Of a stretch of DNA of 26,037 bases, positions 10,674 through 19,289 are shown in pieces (position 1 is the stretch's first letter; every line of letters begins with the position of its first letter). The stretch comes from Welwitschia mirabilis (Eukaryota > Gnetophyta > Gnetopsida > Welwitschiales): NCBI GenBank assembly GCA_051453625.1, contig JBOZIK010000001.1, forward strand, positions 5,604,238 through 5,630,274, written 5' to 3'. The notes under the pieces were generated by a model. It had not been told where the DNA came from. It was given only the letters and a program-made list of their open reading frames with translations, and did no database searches. Made by a program: the position numbers and the translations under genes.

Positions 10674-10683
10674 GATATTTATA
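10674..10683 (-). promoter_or_regulatory. TATA box in 3' LTR of Element 2
   Basis: The minus strand reads TATAAATATC here. The partner LTR has TATAAATAG at the corresponding place (16002-16010), so the site is shared by both LTRs and is the likely core promoter. Confidence 0.6.
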
Positions 10684-10983
10684 ATAAAGGCTTTTAAGAT
10701 TATTACATTTGATAACACACTTCTAATGACCATAAAATGGTTACATAATAGCTATAAAATTTGTTTTCCATTTTGGCTAGTCAACCCTTCAAATGTCTGG
10801 TTGAGTCCTCTTGATGCCATTACTTAAACATGTCACCTGAGTAAACTCTTTGGTTGCCCCAGTTTCTTATGGATCCATGTCTGGTTAACTCCTTAAAGTC
10901 TGCTTGATCATTTATCTAGTTATCTACATATCTTTCTAGTTGCTTGCTTAGTCCTAATAAAATCCATCACAATTTTTCTACTT

Positions 10984-11235
10984 CAAGTCTAGCCAATCCC
11001 TCATAAATATAGTCGATCACTTATTGATCAGATGTGAAGAATTAATGCTCAACTATCAAGTTTGGTTAATTCCTAATATATTCAATCGACCCCTTGATGA
11101 TCAGTTCAGAAGTATCAGATGCACAATGATCAAGTCCAGTCAATCCTTCATAGATCTGGTTGATCCCTTAACAATTAGTTTAGGACTACTATTCTCAGGT
11201 TCATAGTTTTAGTCGATCTCTCTAAATTCAATTTA
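10984..11235 (-). repeat. About 74-bp degenerate tandem repeat inside the LTR (left copy)
   Basis: Units beginning with caag/cagg are at 10984, 11057, 11131 and 11196, spaced 73, 74 and 65 bp. Each holds a pair of agtcaatccctca-like and tggttgatccctt-like motifs and an ATCAG-containing link. The partner LTR has units at 16284, 16357 and 16431 with the same spacing. Confidence 0.6.
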
Positions 11236-11451
11236 ATTCTATGAGTTTACTTTAGGTGTAGTTGACTCATTTAAAGTCCGTTCGACCCCTCAAAAAAGTA
11301 ATAAAACTTAAAATATTTCAACATTAAAATGTGATATTCATAGCTTTAGCTTTTGACCTACAAGTGATCAATATTTTAAGCATATGATATAATAAATTTT
11401 ACTAAATAAAAAACATTATTTTAACATCAATTAACAATTCATAATCTAACA

Positions 11452-11466
11452 ATCTTCCCCTTTGAT
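11452..11466 (-). promoter_or_regulatory. Polypurine tract of Element 2
   Basis: The minus strand reads atcaaaggggaagat directly before the LTR start TGTTAG. This is the expected place and form of the tract that primes plus-strand synthesis, and it fixes the orientation of the element. Confidence 0.85.
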
Positions 11467-11936
11467 ACTAATGGCAAAAAATTCCTTAGTTGTAAAATAT
11501 TGAAATTGAGAAAACTTCCCCTCACAAAATGCCTATTAATATTTGTAAAAATCTTAAATCTTTTATAAGAATATAGATATTTTAAAAAGACCTTAATTTT
11601 TACCATAATTTAAAGATAATTTTAAGTGCCAAAAATATATATGATTAACAAATTTTTAATTATGAGTAATTGATTAATCATACAATATATCAAAAAGTTT
11701 AATTCATATGGAAATTAGGTTTGCACTAAAAAATTTGAAAAACAAATTTTAGAGTATAAAAACAAGTATAAAGTCTATTACTAAACTATTATTATTACAA
11801 TACAAATTGCTCATCAAGAGCAAATACATCTAAAAACATATAAGTAACACAACTAATTCTCCCTCTTTTAACATCAATGAAAAAGAGAAAAGTACATATA
11901 AGTAAGAAGGAAAAACATAAGAATGAAAGAAAAGAT
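11467..11936 (-). other. 3' non-coding region of Element 2 with second polypurine-like run
   Basis: There is no coding frame between the end of the extra ORF and the polypurine tract. A second purine run, taaaagagggaga on the minus strand at 11858-11870 preceded by cattgatgt, corresponds to the run at 4877-4890 of Element 1. Some retroelements use a second tract to start plus-strand DNA. Confidence 0.5.
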
Positions 11937-12952
11937 CTAATCAAATTTCTCTTCTTTAGACTCTTCTTTTTCTTCCTCTTTTTCAGCTGTTATTCATGCT
12001 AACCTACTAGTTTCCATTGAAATATCAGTAATATCATACCTAGTTGCAATGAAAGCTTCCTTCATATGCCTAGTACAAGAGTCAATCCAACTCAGCTTTG
12101 AAAGAGTCTTTTATAGAGAGGCTTCCTAAGGAGAAGGAGATTTAAAGGACTTCTTTAATTTAGTAAAGAGATAATGTCACATACCCAATGGGTGACATGA
12201 GTTAAAGGTTTCAAGCTTTGGATGAAAAGTCACATAATAATGATGGCACATATTAGTAATTAATATAGAGTAGGGTAAAGTCCTAGTTCTATAGTAATCC
12301 AACTGAGAAACCATATTTTTTAATATAATGGCAGGGGCATAAATAGAGTACCTAGTCCCTACCAAGTACATCAAATAGGCCCTATAGTTAGAGGCCTCAT
12401 CACAATAACTCACTAAAGGTAACAAGTTATAGGTAAAAATTAAGTGAAGAAAATAGTATTTAGAAGTAAGCAAACAAGTAGAAATGGTATGCTTCTAGCT
12501 ATGAAACTTACCATAAAGATCACTTATAAACATTACTTTATCTTCTATAAAGTTATAAAGAGGATAAGACTTCTTATAGTCCCCTCTTGGAAGATTACTA
12601 ATCACTACAATAAAGTTAACAATAAATTTTATCTTCTTCCCCAAAACTAGGATTTTAAGGATTCTAGAGTCAGAATAAAAAAAAGCATTACAATAGAAAA
12701 TTCTAGTAAGGAAAGAATAAGATAAACCTAAAACATTAAGAAAATAATATAGATCCTAATCTTGCAAGAGTTGGATCATATCTCTGAGCTTTTTAAGCTT
12801 TAAAATTTAATAGATTTTTCTTGGTACATAGGTTTCTTCTCAAACTTCTCAGAGAATATTTCTAGATCATCTTTAGACATTCCCTAGTAGAAATAAAATG
12901 GATCTCTAGCTGCAACTTCCTTGGTTCTTCTCCTAGAGGGTCCCTCGGCCAT
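11937..12952 (-). pseudogene. Extra ORF of Element 2, homologous to that of Element 1, broken
   Basis: The ORF starts with ATG at 12952 and MAEGPSRRRTKEVAARD, whose basic block matches SRKRRKEVA of Element 1. Then come LVRIFYCN (matching LVTRLFYFN), IVVISNLPRGDY (matching LIASLTRLPRRN), and an open piece at 12473-12177 with LPLVSYCDEASNYRAYLMYL and LPYSILITNMCHHY. The end is strongly acidic (AEKEEEKEESKEEKFD) before TAG at 11937-11939. Length is about 1 kb, roughly 339 residues. Stops and at least one frameshift make it a pseudogene. It resembles plant transposon-protein-like domains; function is unknown. It is retained although most of pol is deleted. Confidence 0.65.
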
Positions 12953-13329
12953 TGCAATCACTTAACAAGAGCTTGAAGATAAGAAAAATCCAAAAAACAT
13001 TATTAGATTTAAAGAGATAGAAGGCTAAAAAGTAATGAAAAGGATTTGAGCTCCACTTGCTTTTATTAAAAACATCAATTAGGGTGATTTTAAAAAAGAA
13101 ATTGGTTTCACCTATGATACTTCTACATTATAACCCTACAGGTCCTATCAACTAGTTTGAGGTCTAGTTAATTCATCAAGATGCAGTTCTACAGTATAAG
13201 TACGGTCTAGGAAATTAGACTTTTAGGCAAATTGACTAATCAGATCTAGTTAATTAAATCATAGATCTAGTTAATCACCCTATAGCAAAACTCTATATGA
13301 GCATTATGAGGAAAATAACGTAGGAAAAT
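12953..13329 (-). other. Spacer with pol deletion junction in Element 2
   Basis: This non-coding stretch contains degenerate gatctagttaat motifs like the spacer at 2813-3363 of Element 1. Coding similarity on its right side stops in the pre-integrase domain near 13330. Integrase, RT and RNase H, which should lie between, are missing, so the deletion end is near 13330. Confidence 0.6.
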
Positions 13330-13700
13330 TGATGATCTACCATATAAAAATTGTCTATTATATTTGATCTAAGGATAACATCATTTGATTTTCTATGTAA
13401 AATTTCATATTTAGACTTATTAAAGACTACTTTGTAACCTTTGTTACATATTTAACTAATACTCAATAAATTATTCTTTGAACTATTACCATAGATAACT
13501 TTATTAATTCTAGGTAAGTTACCTCCTCTGATTCTTCTAATACCTTCTACTTTTGCTCTTCTATTATCATAAAAGATAACTTATCCTCTATCAAAGTTAC
13601 TTAAATGTTTAAATTTAGATTTATCTCTCATCATGTGTCTTGAGCATTCACTGTCCAAGCACTAGCTACTTCCATCTGAGACTTTGAAAGCTATTTAAGT
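13330..13700 (-). pseudogene. Copia protease and start of pre-integrase, Element 2
   Basis: On the minus strand the aspartic protease site reads LDSECSRHMM at 13658-13629. The catalytic Asp is kept, but the Gly of the Asp-Ser-Gly triad is Glu, one G-to-A change from Gly. Downstream are NLPRINKVIYGNSSKNNLLS and NKGYKVVFNKSKYE, the usual path to the pre-integrase domain, ending with NFYMVDH near 13330. A TAG breaks the frame. In a live element the protease would cut the Gag-Pol polyprotein. Confidence 0.78.
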
Positions 13701-15323
13701 TAAAAAAAATTTTAAATCATTATCTCTCTTTACTTAGTTTTTTCAGACTTATGTGATATATATTATTTTGGAATAAATTTAAATGAAAGAGAGCTAATTG
13801 AATTTGAAAATAACATTAGCTTTCTAGTAGTGCAAAGAAAGTTTTGAATGCCTTGTATTATGGTAAAAATAACAGGTAGCTTCAGAAACAAACTTACTTG
13901 CCAAGTTACATATTTTTTCTAACTTTGAAGATTTTGGGGGATAAAGCCAATACCTGATTTATCACCAATAGGTTTTTGAACTCTAAGCATCTATTCTGAT
14001 TTGGAAAAATCACTAGAAAATTTATTAACCGAAAAAGATAAATCTTTTACTTGTAAAGTGAGATCCAAATTTTTAGATTTGATCTTTCTGTACTCTGATT
14101 CCATTTTCTTCTTTTTCTTGATGAGACTTTATAATCTTATTTAGATCATTTATCTTCTTAGATAACTTTTTAAATTCTTTGTATAGTTCTTGATAAGTAT
14201 CTTTTAGTTCATCTTGTTCTCCATCAATCATGTCCAAATCATTAGGCTTCAATGTGCTAGATAAGTTTTAAAGTGAAGGTACAATTACCATTAAGCATAG
14301 TCTTTTGTCTCTATCAGATTCTTGACCTAAACTACTATCATCATCCTCATCTGCATTATTCCATATTGTAATAAATAAAGAAGTCTTTAATTTTGTGTGA
14401 TCTTTTTTGGTGTTGGAGCACTTGTTGACCATATGTTTAAAGCCTTTGCAAGAGTAGCATTGGATCTCTTTTTCTTTGTCTTACTCCTTTTTGTATTTTA
14501 GGTGTTTTATTTTTTTACTTCTACTTTGCTCACTTTTCATTTTCCTTCTATGCAAGAATTTCTTAAACCTTCTTACTAGGATAGAAATTTCATCATCATC
14601 TAGTTCTTCATCTTCTCAGACCTATATTCTTTCTACACATACTTAAAAGAAATACCTTTCTTCTTATCTTTAGAAAATTTTAATTTATATTGTTTCAAAT
14701 TACCTTTAAGCTCTTCTAGTACCATAATGTTGATATTATTGCTTTCCTTGATTATTATAACTTTCAGTTCAAATCTGTTTAAAAGGAATCTTAGCACTTT
14801 TTTGACCACTTTTGCTTCATCCAAATGTTTATCTAGACTTGTCATCGAGTTAACTATGTTGATAAGCCTAGTAAAGAACTCCTGTAAAGTCTTATTCTTG
14901 TCCATATAAATGTCTTAAAGTTTTGAGATGACATTTGGAGCTTAGTTTGCATGACTATGGATATTCCTTCATAAACAACTTCAAGAATATCCCATGCTTT
15001 CTTTACATGTTCACAATTTACAATGTGTTTAAATTCATCTGTACAAATTGCATAAAATATAGCATTAAGAGTTTGAACATCTATGGTGGCTTTGGGTCTA
15101 TTAGTGGTAGTACATTAATCTTGAGTTTTGAAACTAAAATGGTATTACTATTTGCATTGCTTTTTGCTAAAGAAGATATAGTATAACTTTTGTAAATAAT
15201 CTATTTAATATTCACATATAGGGATTTAAGGATTATTCTCATTTGAGCTTTTCAATAAGCACAATTTAATTCATTGAATAAAAGTAAATGACCTGAAAAA
15301 AATCCATTAGAGGGGTTACTCAT
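13701..15323 (-). pseudogene. Copia gag with intact CCHC zinc knuckle and coiled coil, Element 2
   Basis: ATG at 15323 begins MSNPSNGFFSGHLLLFNELN, then CAY followed by TGA (15252-15254) where the family has Trp. The body contains MDKNKTLQEFFTRLINIVNS in an open piece (14905-14633) ending in a lysine-rich stretch, the UBN2-type gag of plant copia elements. The zinc knuckle CYSCKGFKHMVNKC at 14459-14418 keeps all four metal ligands (C-x2-C-x4-H-x4-C). It is followed by an acidic stretch and a charged, heptad-like region around 14290-14110 (DELKDTYQELYKEFKKL), probably a coiled coil as in SIRE gag. Gag would form the particle and bind RNA. Several stops and frameshifts are present. The ATG choice rests on position after the primer site. 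Confidence 0.8.
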
Positions 15324-15371
15324 TTTTAGGTTTTAAAGTCTAGATTAATTAAAATCTTAATATGGATTTAA

Positions 15372-15389
15372 TTTAGCTCTAATACCAAA
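15372..15389 (-). promoter_or_regulatory. Primer-binding site for initiator Met tRNA
   Basis: The minus strand reads tttggtattagagctaaa directly after the 5' LTR. The core tggtattagagc differs by one C-to-T change from the tggtatcagagc that matches the 3' end of plant initiator Met tRNA. Its place and sequence fix the 5' LTR as 15390-16751. Confidence 0.88.
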
Positions 15390-16001
15390 TATAGGATTGG
15401 GAATCCTTAAGGAGGGAAAGAAGTTAATAGGTTTTTAAAAATTATTCAAATAAATTCATAACATAAACTTGATTGAAATGAATTACTAAAAACTTTGCAC
15501 ATAAAAATTGAAAGTATTTTGGAAAAAAAAAAACAACAAAAAGCTCAAAAATATTGATCATATGCATGCAAGTTTTATAGTAGTTTAGGATAACCTCCTA
15601 CTCCACTCTTGACAATCAACTTATAATCAAGTGTGATCCATATCTCTGTTAAACTCTTCTAGGTATTATAGGTTTACTTGTAATCTCAACCTTTTTATAC
15701 AAACTTTTTCTGAAGGCTTAGTTTAGCCTTTTCAAGAAAACATCATAGTGATGATAGAATACCTAAGTTAATTAGTATTACTCATTATTTAGCTCAATGA
15801 GATTAATGGAGCACTTCTATTGAAGATGATACAATCTATAAATAATGGAGTTCTATAGATCTAATCTTATATGAAAAGATACAATAGATGTTAACTTGTC
15901 TTTGGTCAAAAATGCAATGCCAAAAGAGTACAATAACCAATCATCAAGATTCAATAGTTTAACCAAAGGTTAAAAAAATTCTATAGTGATTTCAATCTTC
16001 C

Positions 16002-16010
16002 CTATTTATA
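16002..16010 (-). promoter_or_regulatory. TATA box in 5' LTR of Element 2
   Basis: TATAAATAG on the minus strand is a close match to the plant TATA consensus. It is conserved at the same place in the other LTR, and would start transcription towards lower coordinates. Confidence 0.6.
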
Positions 16011-16283
16011 ATGGAAGGATCTTAGGATTATTACAATTTAAAACATGCTTTTAACATCGATAAAATAGCTACATAACAACTATAAAATTTGTGTTTCCAT
16101 CTCAGCCAGTTAACCCCTCAAACATTAGGTCAATCCATCCTAGTTCTATTACTTAAATAGATTGCATAATTGAAATCTTTGATCATCCTAGTTTTTTGTA
16201 ACTTCATACCACTCATCTTATCACTTGCATATCCATTTGGTGGCCTGCTTGGTCCTAGTAAAATCCATCATATTTTTTTGCTC

Positions 16284-16500
16284 CAGATCTAGTCAATCCC
16301 TCAGGAATCTGGTCAACCCCTTGCTAATCGTATAAAAATTATTAATGCTCAGTTTTCAGGTTTAGTCAATCCCTCAGGTGTTTTATCAGACCCTTGATAA
16401 TCATTTCAAAAGTATTAGGTGCATAGTGCTCAAGTTCGGTAGAACCCTTAACGATCAATTCAAGAGTACTATTCTCAGTTTCATAGGTCCAGTTAATCCC
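16284..16500 (-). repeat. About 74-bp degenerate tandem repeat inside the LTR (right copy)
   Basis: Units start at 16284, 16357 and 16431 (spacing 73 and 74 bp), with shared agtcaatccctcagg and ctcaagttc-type words. The third unit has an internal deletion relative to the left LTR. Confidence 0.55.
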
Positions 16501-16751
16501 TTAGAATTTTAATCAATACCTTTAAATTTACTTTAATTTTGGGACTTTACTCTAGGTGTAGTCAACCCCTTTAAAGTCTAGTCAACCCCTTAAGAGGATA
16601 ACAAAGCTAAATAGGTTTTAGGATTAAATTGTGATATTCATAGCTTTAGCTTTTGACCTACAAGTGATCAATATTTTTTGCACAACATATAATAAATTTG
16701 ACTAAATAGAAAGCATTAGTTTAACATCCATTAGCAATTTATAATCCAATA

Positions 16752-16756
16752 AGATG
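16752..16756. repeat. Target-site duplication, right copy (agatg)
   Basis: It abuts the outer end of the 5' LTR of Element 2 and matches ggatg at 9494-9498 in 4 of 5 bases. Confidence 0.65.
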
Positions 16757-17220
16757 ATGATTGTGTGGCCTTGAATCATAGCTACTATCATGTCAACAAG
16801 CTGGTCATGAGCAGTAGGATGTAACTCTATATGCATTATGTCATAAAATGCCTTAGTCTTTGAAATGTAATACGCTCCCTATGCATCTAATATGCACTGG
16901 AGCTATAAATCTATTAACCTTAGATCCACCTGTAGCTCTACGTGGATTATGAAATCATCAAAGTGCCTCTTAACATGAATGACCATGGTTTAAATAGTGA
17001 GGAATCTAGCATGTCAAGTGGAGGGTGGACTCCCTTTATTTTCTCAATCTTTGGTGATGTTAAAGGGTCAGCCTCTTACTCAATAGCCTCATCCTCTACC
17101 TTGACCTATTTATCTCTACATATGCATGGCCTACTTAATCACAAATATAAGATCTGTCATGCAGAATTCAAGTGGAATTATTTAAAATTTATCATGTGGA
17201 AGCTCAAAATGATCTCATAA
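16757..17220 (-). pseudogene. Coding-like degenerate sequence of unknown family (left part split off by Element 2)
   Basis: On the minus strand, a frame around 17110-16950 reads VKVEDEAIE, stop, EADPLTSPKIEKIKGVHPPL. After a frameshift near 16950, 16965-16757 reads HFDDFIIHVELQVDLRLIDL, then (after two TAGs) KAFYDIMHIELHPTAHDQLV and DMIVAMIQGHT. If Element 2 and one copy of the target duplication are left out, this last frame runs without a break into the open frame at 9493-9361. The composition (His, Asp, Glu, Leu balanced) looks like true protein. The opposite-strand frame at 16942-17220 looks like its shadow. I do not recognise the family. Confidence 0.35.
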
Positions 17221-19289
17221 ATTAGTTTTTAATGTGTTAAAAATTATAAAATATGTCTTGCTCCTTCTTAATAATGTTAATACATCTTGCATTACTTAAT
17301 TGTGCTAAGAAAAATGGAAAACATGTAAAAGTTGAAAAGTGTAATTCAGGTGGCCCTCACATAAGGTGAAAAATGAAAAATGTAATTCATAAAAACATAG
17401 AGTGTATAATACTGATTAATTTTCTCTAAAGGACCACCACATTTTAACTTGAAATTTTTAAGAAAATGAGCTTTAAAGTTAAAAAGCTGATTCTACCTCG
17501 TAAAGCATACAAGGCATCATAATTTACAAAATACACAGTGAAAATTAGATCTACAAGTTCCAAATTAAAGAGCATAAAAAATTAGACAATATACATGAAA
17601 AATACATGTTAAGAGGCTCAAAAATAAGAGAAAAAATTTTAAAAAATGAGGGAGATAAAAAAATATCTCATTTTATAAAATTTACTAAAATCTAAAAATC
17701 AAGGGCATGAATTTAATTGGGACAAGTTCTAAAATGTTGGAAGGAACTAGGAATACTATCATCTCTCAAGAGAATGGGAAAAAACAATAGAGAATAAAAT
17801 AAAAATGGAGGAAAAGAAGTTAAGCTATGGTTTTATCACACTGTCATCCGATCGTATCATCTAGTTAATAGACTTAGGATAATTGTTAGAAAAATCCTAG
17901 TATCATCCTTTAGTGTTGTTTAGATGACTAAGTGGATTATAGGACTTTAAAAAATTTTAGAAAAGTTGGGATATTAGATAAAAAATTTAGACTTAAATAT
18001 AAGTATGAAGTTATTAGAATGTATTAAAAAGCTCAAAAAATTGGGAATGATGAAGAGCCATGATGAATAAAGATGAAGAAGAAAACATAGAAGAACTAAA
18101 ATATAAGTCAATGAAAAATGCACTAATTTGGATGAAAGTTATCAATAAGAACTAAACAAACATGCATAAATTAAAACATAATCCTAGAAAATATGTAGAA
18201 ATTTAATAGAATCAATAAATTCATAATAATTATGAAGAATAAGATATTATTATCTATTAAAAATGCTAAAAGGAAATCAATTTATTATTAATAGAAAAGA
18301 CATAAATAATAACAAGGAAACTAATAAATGATAAAATCCTAAATAATGATGAAAATCCATGAAAATTAATTTAAAATAATAAACAAAATAAACAAAAGAA
18401 AAGAAAAATAAAAATGAAAAAAAGGAATATGAAGAAGATGTCTTACCTATCCTAAGTTCTAATCTAGTAAAACCCCTTAGAAGACATTATAAAGCCCCCT
18501 AAGTAAAGATACATGACAAAACATATTATCTCTAAAAAGTTCCATTTAAAAAGGTAGTGATTATGGCAACATCAAAAATAAAATGCTCAAAACAATAAAT
18601 GATAAGATCAAAAGCTACTTAGAAATAAACTCACTTGCTCATACCTAAACACACTAAAATCATCAAAAGTGAAATGATAATAGGGAAATATTAAGATTCT
18701 AGGAAATAAGAAATGCCTTTGATGACACCAAGAACATCATTGATCTCACAACATCAAAGCTTTATTACTACTTTCTATAATGAGGGGAGTGTAGCCATAA
18801 TCAAAGAAGTAAGAATCCATGAAGCATGGCCAACTAACCCCTAGTGGAGTTATCACAGGTAGTAATACTACCAAAGGTTTCTTTCAAAAAAATTTACCCT
18901 AGTATAGTAGGATGTCATGGTGATTATGTATTTTAGCATAGATACAATAGATCATGATTATTATCTTTTTTTTCACACAAATAATTCCCATGTAATCACA
19001 TACTCAAAAATAAAGGTAAATAAATGAGATAAAAGATAAAAAAGAACACATTTAGATAATCAAATACCTCATACCATTGAAAAAAATAATAATAAATAAG
19101 GCATCTTCTTTCAAAGTAAATTTTGTTGATATGCGAATGCCTTAAGATTGGATGAATCCAATCTTATCACTATAAAAATGCCCAACTATAAATACTAGTC
19201 ATGGAAACTTTATAAACTAAACATAGAAATCAAGTTTTAAACATGATAAAGTGATATCATAACATCCATTAAAGGAATAAGATAAGACA
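17221..19289. other. Unassigned A+T-rich sequence; may hold the 3' end and LTR of Element 3
   Basis: No coding frame is seen. By position this stretch should contain the 3' untranslated region and LTR of Element 3, which ends its integrase near 19290 on the minus strand, but I could not place LTR borders. A 22-bp perfect inverted repeat lies at 19144-19165 (arms aagattggat / atccaatctt, 2-base loop). Confidence 0.45.
19144..19165. repeat. Short perfect inverted repeat (10-bp arms)
   Basis: Arms aagattggat and atccaatctt are separated by ga. It could form a hairpin downstream of the Element 3 integrase on the minus strand. It may be chance. Confidence 0.55.

Larger units (their letters stand above)
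9499..11451 (-). repeat. 3' LTR of Element 2
   Basis: On the minus strand the LTR begins TGTTAGATTATG (11451 downwards) and ends ATCCTACA (9499). It follows the polypurine tract at 11452-11466. It aligns end to end with 15390-16751. It contains a TATA box at 10674-10683, a set of about 74-bp degenerate repeats at 10984-11235, and the conserved tatcccctccctctagg end motif. A 498-N run inside it is not supported by the other LTR. Without that run and its repeated edge it is about 1.4 kb, against 1362 bp for the partner. Confidence 0.88.
9499..16751 (-). mobile_element. Element 2: internally deleted SIRE-like Ty1/copia retrotransposon with both LTRs
   Basis: Two homologous LTRs (9499-11451 and 15390-16751) in direct orientation enclose 3.9 kb. 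Read on the minus strand the order is 5' LTR, primer-binding site, gag with zinc knuckle, protease, start of pre-integrase, extra ORF, polypurine tract, 3' LTR. Integrase, RT and RNase H are absent. The left LTR shows TG...CA ends, and a 5-bp target duplication flanks the element. The LTRs differ visibly at roughly one base in four or five by eye, so the insertion is old. The internal region is far shorter than that of a complete SIRE element, so this copy would have needed a helper for RT and integrase if it ever moved after the deletion. Confidence 0.88.
15390..16751 (-). repeat. 5' LTR of Element 2
   Basis: This 1362-bp copy aligns with 9499-11451. Its ends have decayed from TG...CA to TATTGG...CCTATA on the minus strand. 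It carries a TATA box TATAAATAG (16010-16002), about 74-bp repeats (16284-16500), and the gattgggaatcc end block. It contains one uninterrupted copy of the sequence that is doubled around the gap in the partner LTR. Confidence 0.88.

Noticed and set aside
11024-11206. Plus-strand 60-codon frame
   Set aside because: It lies wholly in the 74-bp LTR repeats of Element 2, so it is not a gene.
10984-11235. CRISPR-like array, because of regular spacing
   Set aside because: The repeats are degenerate, contiguous, without unique spacers, and sit in a plant LTR.
12444-12650. Plus-strand 68-codon frame
   Set aside because: Antisense of the extra ORF of Element 2.
14727-15186. Plus-strand frames 14727-14909 and 14935-15186
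   Set aside because: Antisense of the copia gag of Element 2, which has clear family similarity on the minus strand.
16942-17220. Plus-strand 92-codon frame
   Set aside because: Rich in Ser, Met, Leu and Ile with no recognised domain; the minus strand carries the more convincing reading that continues beyond Element 2.
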